A stretch of DNA of 35,642 bases from an uncultured Acetatifactor sp. (GTDB lineage Bacteria; Bacillota; Clostridia; Lachnospirales; Lachnospiraceae): the NCBI GenBank assembly GCA_910577185.1, contig CAJTLR010000037.1, positions 1 through 35,642 of the forward strand, in the 5' to 3' direction. Below are positions 20,907-29,170 of the stretch, piece after piece. Numbering within the stretch: the first letter of the stretch is position 1; every line of letters begins with the position of its first letter. The notes below the pieces were generated by a model. The model worked only from the letters and a program-made list of their open reading frames with translations. It was not told where the DNA came from and searched no databases. The translations under genes were made by a program, and so were the position numbers.

Positions 20907-22244
20907 ATGGACTTAAATATATTTGATTATATGCGGAATAACGATATGGAGAAGGAGGCTCCCCTGGCGGCAAGAATGCGTCCCAGGACGCTGGAGGAAG
21001 TGGCAGGCCAGGAACATATCATCGGAAAGGACAAGCTGCTTTACCGGGCCATCAAGGCGGATAAGATCAGCTCCGTGATTTTCTACGGGCCTCCCGGCAC
21101 GGGCAAAACCACCCTGGCAAGGGTGATTGCCAACACCACCAGCGCTGAGTTTACCCAGATCAACGCCACGGTGGCCGGCAAAAAGGATATGGAAGAGGTG
21201 GTGGCGAAGGCCGGGCAGCTGCAGGGAATGTATGCCAGGAGGACGATTCTGTTTATTGACGAGATCCATCGTTTCAATAAAACCCAGCAGGATTATCTGC
21301 TTCCCTTTGTGGAGGATGGCACGCTGATTCTTATCGGCGCAACCACGGAAAATCCATATTTTGAAGTCAACGGGGCTTTGTTGTCCCGTTCTATTATTTT
21401 TGAACTGAAACCCATTCCCATGGAGGCGGTGAGGGAGCTTCTGAAAAAAGCTGTCTACGACAGGGACCGGGGGATGGGAGCTTACGACGCGGTGATCGAT
21501 GAGGAGGCCCTGGATTTTCTGGCGGATATTTCCGGCGGGGATGCCAGGCATGCCCTGAATGCCATTGAGCTGGGCATCATGAGTACCGCCCGGAGCGGGG
21601 ACGGCAGGATCCATATCACGCTGGACGTGGCCCAGGAGTGTATCCAGAAAAGGGCAGTGCGGTATGACAAAAGCGGGGATAACCATTATGACACGATTTC
21701 GGCCTTCATTAAAAGCATGCGGGGGTCCGATCCTGACGCGGCGGTGTATTATCTGGCCAGAATGCTTTACGCGGGGGAAAATGTGGCGTTTATCGCCAGG
21801 AGGATTATGATCTGCGCGGCGGAGGATGTGGGGAACGCGGATCCCCAGGCGCTGGCGGTGGCGGTAAACGCCTCCCTGGCGGTGGAGCGGATCGGAATGC
21901 CGGAGGCCCAGATCATACTGTCCCAGGCCGCTTCCTATGTGGCCTGCGCGCCCAAGAGCAATGCTGCCTGCATGGCTGTCTTCGGCGCCATGGAGGAAGT
22001 GGGAAAAAGCGGGAACCTGCCCATTCCTGCCCATTTGCAGGATGCCCATTACAAAGGGGCGGCCAGGCTGGGACATGGCGCCGGCTATCGCTATGCCCAT
22101 GACTATCCCAATCACTACGTGAGACAACAGTATCTGCCATATGAGCTGGATGGCAGGGAGTTTTATAAACCCACCGGCAACGGTTATGAGGCCAGGATAC
22201 GGGAACATATGCAGAAAATAAAAAGGGAAGCGGAGAACTCCTGA
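20907..22244 (+). CDS. rarA: Replication-associated recombination ATPase RarA (MgsA)
   Basis: A 445-residue AAA+ ATPase of the RarA/MgsA/WRNIP1 family, a clamp-loader relative that acts at stalled replication forks. The N-terminal PLAARMRPRTLEEVAGQEH is typical. Walker A GPPGTGKT is at residues 61-68, Walker B LFIDEIHRF at about 115-123, sensor 1 GATTENP, and the SGGDARHALNAIE helical-lid motif follows. The C-terminal tetramerisation region contains YYLARMLYAGE, RRIMICAAEDVGNADP and the GHGAGYRYAHDYPNHYV signature. Length is normal. The ribosome binding site is weak (GGCAGGGTCGGG). A GC-rich hairpin at 22301-22320 lies between it and the convergent DUF4364 gene. Confidence 0.95.
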   Translation: MDLNIFDYMRNNDMEKEAPLAARMRPRTLEEVAGQEHIIGKDKLLYRAIKADKISSVIFYGPPGTGKTTLARVIANTTSAEFTQINATVAGKKDMEEVVAKAGQLQGMYARRTILFIDEIHRFNKTQQDYLLPFVEDGTLILIGATTENPYFEVNGALLSRSIIFELKPIPMEAVRELLKKAVYDRDRGMGAYDAVIDEEALDFLADISGGDARHALNAIELGIMSTARSGDGRIHITLDVAQECIQKRAVRYDKSGDNHYDTISAFIKSMRGSDPDAAVYYLARMLYAGENVAFIARRIMICAAEDVGNADPQALAVAVNASLAVERIGMPEAQIILSQAASYVACAPKSNAACMAVFGAMEEVGKSGNLPIPAHLQDAHYKGAARLGHGAGYRYAHDYPNHYVRQQYLPYELDGREFYKPTGNGYEARIREHMQKIKREAENS

Positions 22245-22300
22245 AAGGGGTACTTCGCTTCCTTTGTGTGCGCGGAAACATCCGTCAAAATAACATGTCT

Positions 22301-22320
22301 CCCGGAACAGGCATTCCGGG
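22301..22320. terminator. Hairpin between convergent rarA and DUF4364 genes
   Basis: CCCGGAA (22301-22307), loop CAGGCA, TTCCGGG (22314-22320). There is no good U-run directly after it on either strand, so a terminator role is only possible. Confidence 0.3.
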
Positions 22321-22331
22321 GCAGGACCCTG

Positions 22332-22850
22332 TCAGAAAAGCTGGCTTACAAGGTACTGGTATAATTCCTGGTTTTTTTTCTGCCAGTTGGCACAGATCTG
22401 ATCCGCCATTGTCTCCGTGGGCACGGACAGACGGATGTCCACCAGGCTGACGCCCCTGTCTTTTGCCACCAGATGCGTCTCGTACTCTCCGGTTCCGGCC
22501 CGGAAATAATAATCTGCCAGCACGGATACCTCATTGCGGAGGACATATTCATTCTCCCTGAAATAGGTGTCGATGTCCTCCTTGATGCCGTGATTGATCC
22601 GGTTCTGGAAAAAACGCAGGGTTTCCCGGCCGTCCTGGGTGATGGACAGGTGTGTGCGGTTATGTATGGTCTGGGAAGTGATCATCCTGGTGTCGGTCAA
22701 TTCATTGATAACCTGCTGGAGCGTGAGGTAATTGGTGTACTCCCGGTCCAGGATAAAATCGCTGACCTGGGCGTTGGTCAGGGGAAAATTGACCCGGTTC
22801 AGCATATAGAGCACGATCAGTTTGTACAGCGTCAGCGGATCCTGCAGCAT
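22332..22850 (-). CDS. DUF4364 family protein (probable winged-helix regulator)
   Basis: A 172-residue cytoplasmic protein matching DUF4364, a family frequent in Lachnospiraceae and other Clostridia. The N-terminal 75 residues look like a winged helix (LYKLIVLYMLNRVNFPLTNA, then SDFILDREYTNYLTLQQVIN and a beta wing with THLSITQDGRETL); the C-terminal part forms a mixed alpha/beta domain. A DNA-binding role is inferred from the fold. The start at 22850 is preceded by GGAAAGGTGAG with suitable spacing; the in-frame ATG at 22919 lacks one. It is downstream of, and in the same direction as, the malic enzyme gene, separated by about 145 bp, and converges on rarA. Confidence 0.85.
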   Translation of the reverse strand: MLQDPLTLYKLIVLYMLNRVNFPLTNAQVSDFILDREYTNYLTLQQVINELTDTRMITSQTIHNRTHLSITQDGRETLRFFQNRINHGIKEDIDTYFRENEYVLRNEVSVLADYYFRAGTGEYETHLVAKDRGVSLVDIRLSVPTETMADQICANWQKKNQELYQYLVSQLF

Positions 22851-22995
22851 TTTCTCACCTTTCCTTTCTGTGTATGGATTATGATTTTCTCCGGGCGGCA
22901 GGACGGATGTCTGAGGCATTCCCCGCAGGTGTCCGTCCCGGGAGACCTGGCTAAAAGCGGGGCGGGACTTTCTGCCCCCTCCGGAAAAAAACGGC

Positions 22996-24162
22996 TTATT
23001 TGCCGGGACAGGGCCGGATGTGGGATTTTACCGCCCGGGCCACCACCTCCGCCACCTGGGGATCGAAGGCCTCCGGCATGATGTTGTCCTCGTTCAGTTC
23101 ATTTTCGGGCACCAGACCCGCTATGGCCTCTGCGGCCGCAAGTTTCATCTCCTCCGTGATTCTTGCGGCGCGGCCTTCCAGGGCGCCTTTAAAAATACCG
23201 GGGAAGGCCACCACATTGTTCACCTGGTTGGGGAAATCGCTGCGTCCGGTGCCAACCACCCGTACGCCTGCGGCTTTGGCCTCGTCGGGCATAATCTCCG
23301 GCACGGGATTTGCCATGGCAAAGAGAATGGCGTCATGGTTCATGGAAGCAGCCATGTCTCCGGTGACAATTTTGGGAGCCGATACACCCACGAAGATATC
23401 GGCGCCTTTCAGGGCGTCTGCCAGAGTACCGGTCTGTCCCTCCGGGTTGGTTACCTGGGTCATTTTCTGCTGCATCCAGTTTAAGCCTTCGGTGGACTTT
23501 GAGAGGATTCCGGCCTTGTCGCACATGATAATATGAGGGAAGCCGTAGGTCAGCAGCAGCTTTGTGATGGCAATCCCGGCGCTTCCGGCGCCGTTTACAA
23601 CTACCTTGCAGTCTTCCTTTTTCTTATTTACCACTTTCAGGCCGTTGATGATGCCTGCCAGCACCACGATGGCGGTACCGTGCTGATCATCATGAAAGAC
23701 AGGAATATCCAGAATTTCGTTTAGACGTTCCTCGATTTCAAAACATCTGGGGGCGCTGATATCCTCCAGATTGATGCCGCCGAAAGCAGGGGCAAGCCAG
23801 GTGACGGCCTTGATGATTTCTTCGGTATCCTGGGTGTCCAGGCAGATGGGAACGGCATTGATGCCGCCGAATTCTTTGAAAAGTACGGCTTTTCCTTCCA
23901 TGACTGGCATGGCGGCATGGGGGCCGATGTTGCCCAGTCCCAGAACGGCGCTTCCGTCTGAAACCACGGCCACAGTGTTTGATTTCATGGTATACCGGTA
24001 AGCGGCATCCCGGTCATCGGCTATCACCCGGCAGGGCGCCGCGACGCCGGGGGTGTAGGCTATGGACAAATCTTCCCGGGATTTTACGGGTGCCTTTGAA
24101 ACGGTTTCCAGTTTTCCGTTCCATTTTTCGTGCATCATAAGGGCTTTTTCATCAATGGTCAT
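22996..24162 (-). CDS. NAD(P)-dependent malic enzyme (oxaloacetate-decarboxylating)
   Basis: A 388-residue cytosolic enzyme that oxidatively decarboxylates malate to pyruvate and CO2. It is the short bacterial type, without a phosphotransacetylase fusion. Motifs are LSIAYTPGVA at the N-terminus (with the catalytic Tyr), VFHDDQHGTA (metal and substrate binding), the Rossmann motif VVNGAGSAGIAI and AMANPVPEI; Lys in NGLKVVNKK and the downstream GRSDFPNQVNN are also conserved. The start at 24162 follows AGAGGT. It has its own promoter at 24354-24382 and a leader of about 185 nt containing a long hairpin. The gene is divergent from carA. The cofactor preference cannot be stated confidently. Confidence 0.94.
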   Translation of the reverse strand: MTIDEKALMMHEKWNGKLETVSKAPVKSREDLSIAYTPGVAAPCRVIADDRDAAYRYTMKSNTVAVVSDGSAVLGLGNIGPHAAMPVMEGKAVLFKEFGGINAVPICLDTQDTEEIIKAVTWLAPAFGGINLEDISAPRCFEIEERLNEILDIPVFHDDQHGTAIVVLAGIINGLKVVNKKKEDCKVVVNGAGSAGIAITKLLLTYGFPHIIMCDKAGILSKSTEGLNWMQQKMTQVTNPEGQTGTLADALKGADIFVGVSAPKIVTGDMAASMNHDAILFAMANPVPEIMPDEAKAAGVRVVGTGRSDFPNQVNNVVAFPGIFKGALEGRAARITEEMKLAAAEAIAGLVPENELNEDNIMPEAFDPQVAEVVARAVKSHIRPCPGK

Positions 24163-24189
24163 ATCGATACCTCTTTTCTTGTTTCATTG

Positions 24190-24270
24190 TCATGCAGGAG
24201 CCGTAGGGCGCGGATGGGCAGCGCAGACCCGGATCCTTGTCCTCCGCCCGGATGCCCCGGCCCTGCATGA
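24190..24270 (-). other. Large hairpin in the malic enzyme leader
   Basis: TCATGCAGG (24190-24198) and CCTGCATGA (24262-24270) are perfect complements enclosing 63 nt that contain further pairings (GGGCA/TGCCC at 24216-24220 and 24253-24257). It lies inside the predicted transcript, ending about 27 nt before the start codon. Confidence 0.5.
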
Positions 24271-24353
24271 AAATCCGGCGTGGGGAACAGGGTTTTGGCA
24301 TTTCCCGGCGCAGCAGCCGGGGAACCGTTTCCGGATCATTGCGGACTATCTGT

Positions 24354-24382
24354 ATCATATAATAGATTGGACAGGTTCGCAA
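24354..24382 (-). promoter_or_regulatory. Promoter of the malic enzyme gene
   Basis: On the minus strand, TTGCGA (24377-24382), 17 bp, TATGAT (24354-24359). Between this and the carA promoter (24383-24512) are imperfect inverted repeats (AACCGGG/CCCGGTT and GTCTGCCA/TGGCAGAGAC) but no gene. Confidence 0.65.
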
Positions 24383-24512
24383 GGCTTTCCGCATTTTTTT
24401 AAAACCGGGAATGGGTCTGCCACCTGAAAAGCAGAACCGTCGCTGCTGACCCGGTTCCTCTCTGGCAGAGACAGCAGGCGGCGCTGGCCATGAGGGATGC
24501 CAAATAAAATCG

Positions 24513-24541
24513 TTGCCGGGTTTTCTTTTCTGTGCTATAAT
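24513..24541 (+). promoter_or_regulatory. Promoter of carAB
   Basis: TTGCCG (24513-24518), 17 bp, TATAAT (24536-24541) with a TGC extension just before it. The leader to 24623 is about 75 nt; no PyrR-type attenuator structure was recognised in it. Confidence 0.75.
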
Positions 24542-24622
24542 AATGCGAATGTTCTGACTGGAAAACATGCCCGGGCAGGATGACATTCTGCAGGGCATCT
24601 GACAGCAAGGGAGGGAAACGAT

Positions 24623-25819
24623 ATGAAGGCGTTTTTGATTTTGGAGGACGGCACCGTATTTGAGGGAACTCACATTGGCGCGGATAGGGAAATCATCAGC
24701 GAAATCGTGTTCAATACATCCATGGCAGGGTATCTGGAAGTGCTGACAGATCCATCCTATGCCGGCCAGGCTGTGTGCATGACCTATCCCCTGATGGGCA
24801 ATTACGGGATCTGCAGGGAAGACATGGAATCGTCGGGTCCCTGGCCGGACGGTTTTATTGTAAAGGAAATTTCCCGGCTCCCCGGCAATTTCCGCTGTGA
24901 CTGCACCCTGCAGGAATTTTTGGAGGAGAACCATGTGCCCGGCATCGCGGGGATTGATACCAGGGCGCTGACGAAGATTCTGCGGGAAAAGGGTACCATG
25001 AACGGAATGATAACTACAAATCCTTCTTTTTCCGTAAAAGAAATTCTTCCGGAGCTGAGGGCATATACCACGGGCAAAGTGGTGGAAAAAGTAACCTGCA
25101 GGGAGAAATATGTGGTCAGTCCTTCCCGTTCCCTGGAGGAGAACGGACCCCTTTCCGGGGCGGCAAGGTTTGATCCGGCATTTTACAAAGATGGCGGGAG
25201 GGAGAAAAGGCCTGCGCTGGTGAGGGAACTGAACGGAGCCGGACTGAAGGTGGCCCTTCTGGACCTGGGCGCCAAGGCCAATATTGCCCGTTCCCTTGCG
25301 GAGAGGGGATGCCAGGTGACGGTTTACCCCGCGTTTACTTCCGCGGAAGAAATCATCGCATCGTGTCCCGATGGGATTATGCTCAGCAACGGTCCCGGGG
25401 ATCCGAAAGAATGCACTTCTGTTATTCGAGAGATCAAAAAACTCTATGACACCGATATTCCCATTTTTGCCATATGCCTGGGGCATCAGCTGATGGCGCT
25501 TGCCACGGGGGCGGATACTTACAAAATGAAATACGGACACAGGGGAGGGAATCATCCGGTGAAGGACCTGATGACCGGAAAAGTGTATATTTCTTCCCAG
25601 AATCACGGCTATGTGGTGGATATGGACAAGCTGGATCCGGAAGTGGCGGTGCCGGCTTTCGTCAATGTCAACGATGGCACCAACGAGGGACTGTCCTACA
25701 CGGGAAAGGCCATTTTTACGGTGCAGTATCATCCGGAGGCCTGCCCCGGTCCCCAGGACTCAGGGTATCTGTTTGACCGGTTCATTGAAATGATGAAAGG
25801 AGGCGGTATTCATGCCTAA
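24623..25819 (+). CDS. carA: Carbamoyl-phosphate synthase small (glutaminase) subunit
   Basis: A 398-residue class I glutamine amidotransferase subunit that hydrolyses glutamine and passes ammonia to CarB for carbamoyl phosphate, the precursor of pyrimidines and arginine. The catalytic Cys285 is in AICLGHQLMALA, and His370 and Glu372 in VQYHPEA. The N-terminal domain has LEDGTVFEGTHIG, VFNTSMAGYLEVLTDPSYAGQ and GIAGIDTRALT. A linker at residues about 165-205 is somewhat longer than in the E. coli enzyme. GGGAGGG precedes the ATG. The end overlaps carB by 8 bp, so the subunits are translationally coupled. One carAB pair with no pyr or arg gene beside it leaves the controlling pathway unclear. 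Confidence 0.96.
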   Translation: MKAFLILEDGTVFEGTHIGADREIISEIVFNTSMAGYLEVLTDPSYAGQAVCMTYPLMGNYGICREDMESSGPWPDGFIVKEISRLPGNFRCDCTLQEFLEENHVPGIAGIDTRALTKILREKGTMNGMITTNPSFSVKEILPELRAYTTGKVVEKVTCREKYVVSPSRSLEENGPLSGAARFDPAFYKDGGREKRPALVRELNGAGLKVALLDLGAKANIARSLAERGCQVTVYPAFTSAEEIIASCPDGIMLSNGPGDPKECTSVIREIKKLYDTDIPIFAICLGHQLMALATGADTYKMKYGHRGGNHPVKDLMTGKVYISSQNHGYVVDMDKLDPEVAVPAFVNVNDGTNEGLSYTGKAIFTVQYHPEACPGPQDSGYLFDRFIEMMKGGGIHA

Positions 25820-28800
25820 GAATCCCAATGTGAAAAGAGTCATGGTGATAGGTTCCGGGCCCATTGTCATCGGTCAGGCGGCAGAGTTCGACTATGCGGG
25901 AACCCAGGCCTGCCGTTCCCTGAAAGAAGAGGGTGTGGAGGTTATTCTGGTGAATTCCAACCCGGCCACCATCATGACGGACAAGGATATCGCGGATAAA
26001 GTATATATTGAGCCCCTGACCGTGAAGGTGCTGGAGCAGATCATAGAAAAGGAAAAACCTGACAGTATTCTGCCGACCCTGGGAGGCCAGGCGGGACTGA
26101 ACCTGGGGATGGAACTGGAGGAATCGGGCTTTCTTGCCGCCCATGGCGTAACCCTTCTGGGAACCAGCGCGGCCACCATACGCAATGCGGAGGGACGGCA
26201 GGAATTCAAAGACCTGATGGAGAGAATCGGGGAGCCCTGCGCGGCGTCCATGGTGGTGGAAACCGTGGAGGAGGGCATTGCCTTTACCAATTCCATAGGA
26301 TATCCCGTGGTGCTCAGGCCGGCGTATACCCTGGGCGGTTCCGGGGGCGGAATTGCCGGGAACCAGGCGCAGCTGGAGGAAATTCTGGAGAACGGCCTGC
26401 GTCTTTCCAGAGTGGGGCAGGTGCTGGTGGAGCGCTGTATCGCGGGCTGGAAGGAAATCGAATACGAGGTCATGCGGGACGGTGCGGGAAACTGTATCAC
26501 TGTGTGTAATATGGAAAACATCGATCCTGTGGGCGTACACACCGGGGACAGTATCGTGGTGGCTCCTTCCCAGACCCTGGGAGACAAGGAATACCAGATG
26601 CTGCGCACTTCCGCTTTGCATATTATCAGCGAACTGGAGATCACGGGAGGCTGCAATGTGCAGTTTGCCCTGCATCCCACCAGCTTTGAGTACTGTGTCA
26701 TCGAGGTGAATCCCCGGGTGAGCCGTTCTTCGGCCCTGGCCTCCAAGGCCACGGGATACCCTATCGCAAAGGTGGCCGCCAAGATTGCGCTGGGCTATAC
26801 CCTGGACGAGATCAAAAATGCCATAACACAGAAAACCTATGCCAGCTTTGAACCCGCGCTGGATTACTGCGTGGTGAAGATTCCCAGACTGCCTTTCGAC
26901 AAGTTTATCACGGCAAAGCGTACCCTTACCACCCAGATGAAGGCCACCGGGGAGGTCATGAGCATCTGCGACAGCTTTGAGGGCGCCCTGATGAAGGCAG
27001 TCCGTTCCCTGGAGCAGCATGTGGACTGTCTGCTGAGCTATGATTTCAGCGCCCTCTCCACGGAGGAGCTGAAGGAAAAAATGCGGATTGTGGATGACCG
27101 CCGGATCTGGATGATTGCGGAGGCGGTGAGGAAGGGCATCAGCTACGACGAGATACACGAGATCACGATGATAGATATCTGGTTTATTGATAAAATTGCC
27201 ATTCTGGTGGAGATGGAAGGGGCACTGAAGTCCTCGGAGCTGACGCCGGAGCTTTTGCGGGAGGCAAAGCGGCTGGAATTTCCGGACAGTGTCATCGGGA
27301 AGCTTGCGGGGAAATCCGAAGGGGAGATCAGGGCGCTGCGCCGGGAACACGGCATTCACGCCGTCTATAAGATGGTGGACACCTGCGCTGCGGAATTTGC
27401 GGCCTCCACGCCCTATTATTATTCCGTTTACGGAGGAGAGTGCGAGGCCTGCGCAGGGGAAACGCCGGACAATGGTGACGCCGGGGCATCTGCAGGCCGG
27501 GATGTTTCCGGGGAAGAGGGGATCGCACAGAGGGAAACTCCCAGAAAGAAAGTGCTGGTGCTGGGATCCGGTCCCATCCGCATCGGCCAGGGAATCGAAT
27601 TTGACTACTGCTCCGTCCATGCCACATGGGCTTTTTCCAGGGCAGGGTATGAGACCATCATTATCAATAACAATCCCGAGACGGTGAGCACGGATTTTGA
27701 CATTGCGGACAAGCTTTACTTCGAGCCTCTGACAGCGGAGGATGTGGAGGCGATTGTGGATATTGAAAAGCCCCAGGGGGCCGTGGTGCAGTTCGGCGGC
27801 CAGACGGCCATCAAGCTCACCGAGAGCCTGATGAAAATGGGCGTGCCCATTCTGGGCACAAAGGCCGAAGATGTGGACGCGGCGGAGGACAGGGAGCTTT
27901 TTGACAAAATCCTGGAGGAGACCGGGATTCCCCGGGCCGCGGGAGGAACGGTGTACACCGCGGAGGAAGCGAAAGCGGTGGCAGGCAGGCTGGGATACCC
28001 GGTGCTGGTGCGTCCCTCCTATGTGCTGGGAGGCCAGGGAATGCAGATCGCCCTGTCCGACGGGGAGATCGAGGAATTTATGGCCATCATCAACCGGATT
28101 GCCCAGGATCACCCGATTCTGGTGGATAAATATCTTCAGGGCAAGGAGATCGAGGTGGATGCCGTGTGCGACGGCACCGATATCCTGATTCCCGGTATCA
28201 TGGAGCATATTGAACGGACAGGCGTACATTCCGGGGACAGCATTTCCGTTTATCCGGCCCACACCATAGGCAGGCTGGTGAAGGACAAAATTGCCGAATA
28301 CACCCGGAGACTGGCAAAGGCCCTGCATGTGAAGGGACTGATCAATATCCAGTTTATCGCCATAGGGGAGGACGTGTATGTCATAGAAGTGAACCCCCGC
28401 TCCTCCCGGACCGTGCCCTATATCAGCAAGGTCACGGGGATTCCCATTGTGGATCTGGCCACGGAGGTCATTCTGGGCAAAACCATCAGGGAACTGGGCT
28501 ATGAACCGGGCCTGCAGCCAGAGGCGGCCTATTATGCCATCAAGATGCCGGTATTTTCCTTTGAGAAAATCCGGGGCGCGGAGATCAGCCTGGGACCAGA
28601 GATGAAGTCCACCGGCGAGTGCCTGGGGATTGCAAAGCAGTTCCATGAGGCGCTCTACAAGGCGTTTCTGGGAGCCGGGGTGAATCTGCCCAGGCATAAG
28701 AACCTGATCATCACCGTGAAGGACGCGGACAAGGGGGAGGCCATCGAGATCGGCCGCCGCTTTGAAAAGCTGGGCTACACGATTTATGCCACCAGAAGCA

Positions 28801-29084
28801 CGGCGGCGGCGCTGAAGGAGGCGGGCGTGAAGGCCAGAAAGGTGAACAAGATTTCCCAGGAGTCGCCCACGGTCATGGACCTGATTCTGGGACATAAAAT
28901 AGACCTGGTCATTGACACGCCCACCCAGGGGCGGGATAAGTCCAGGGATGGCTTCCTGATCCGGCGCAATGCCATAGAGACAGGCGTCAACTGCATCACC
29001 TCCATGGACACGGCCAGGGCGCTGGTGACCAGCCTGGAAAACGCGGGGCAGGAGCTGACGCTGGTGGATATCGCGGGACTGTAG
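25812..29084 (+). CDS. carB: Carbamoyl-phosphate synthase large subunit
   Basis: A 1090-residue synthetase subunit with two homologous ATP-grasp halves. The first half begins KRVMVIGSGPIVIGQAAEFDYAGTQACRSL and contains PTLGGQAGLNLG and EVNPRVSRSSALASKATGYP. The second begins KKVLVLGSGPIRIGQGIEFDY and contains EVNPRSSRTVPYISKVTG. The C-terminal MGS-like allosteric domain ends TSMDTARALVTSLE. These are complete and intact. Residues about 544-578, between the halves, form an extra Gly/Ala/Glu-rich linker rather longer than usual (family length is about 1060-1075). AAAGGAGGC precedes the ATG. A long open frame on the opposite strand is a codon-bias shadow, not a gene. Confidence 0.97.
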   Translation: MPKNPNVKRVMVIGSGPIVIGQAAEFDYAGTQACRSLKEEGVEVILVNSNPATIMTDKDIADKVYIEPLTVKVLEQIIEKEKPDSILPTLGGQAGLNLGMELEESGFLAAHGVTLLGTSAATIRNAEGRQEFKDLMERIGEPCAASMVVETVEEGIAFTNSIGYPVVLRPAYTLGGSGGGIAGNQAQLEEILENGLRLSRVGQVLVERCIAGWKEIEYEVMRDGAGNCITVCNMENIDPVGVHTGDSIVVAPSQTLGDKEYQMLRTSALHIISELEITGGCNVQFALHPTSFEYCVIEVNPRVSRSSALASKATGYPIAKVAAKIALGYTLDEIKNAITQKTYASFEPALDYCVVKIPRLPFDKFITAKRTLTTQMKATGEVMSICDSFEGALMKAVRSLEQHVDCLLSYDFSALSTEELKEKMRIVDDRRIWMIAEAVRKGISYDEIHEITMIDIWFIDKIAILVEMEGALKSSELTPELLREAKRLEFPDSVIGKLAGKSEGEIRALRREHGIHAVYKMVDTCAAEFAASTPYYYSVYGGECEACAGETPDNGDAGASAGRDVSGEEGIAQRETPRKKVLVLGSGPIRIGQGIEFDYCSVHATWAFSRAGYETIIINNNPETVSTDFDIADKLYFEPLTAEDVEAIVDIEKPQGAVVQFGGQTAIKLTESLMKMGVPILGTKAEDVDAAEDRELFDKILEETGIPRAAGGTVYTAEEAKAVAGRLGYPVLVRPSYVLGGQGMQIALSDGEIEEFMAIINRIAQDHPILVDKYLQGKEIEVDAVCDGTDILIPGIMEHIERTGVHSGDSISVYPAHTIGRLVKDKIAEYTRRLAKALHVKGLINIQFIAIGEDVYVIEVNPRSSRTVPYISKVTGIPIVDLATEVILGKTIRELGYEPGLQPEAAYYAIKMPVFSFEKIRGAEISLGPEMKSTGECLGIAKQFHEALYKAFLGAGVNLPRHKNLIITVKDADKGEAIEIGRRFEKLGYTIYATRSTAAALKEAGVKARKVNKISQESPTVMDLILGHKIDLVIDTPTQGRDKSRDGFLIRRNAIETGVNCITSMDTARALVTSLENAGQELTLVDIAGL

Positions 29085-29170
29085 GGGTTTTGTGCCGGCC
29101 ATAAGAAAAGGCTTCGGCGCCGGTCCATATGGCGCCGGACCGCATGGATAGGATCATATAAGGGAAAAGG

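Noticed and set aside
22262..22298. Possible fourth, degenerate copy of the leader element
   Set aside because: TTTGTGTGCGCGG followed by CATCCG resembles its start, but the closing arm and the start-codon context are missing.
24152..25732. 526-residue minus-strand open frame across the carA region
   Set aside because: It is antisense to carA and covers both promoters of the divergent intergenic region; composition is typical of a shadow frame.
25782..29102. 1106-residue open frame on the minus strand
   Set aside because: It lies wholly opposite carB and arises from the GC-biased third codon positions of that gene; the translated product is His/Gly/Leu-rich and has no family motifs or ribosome binding site.
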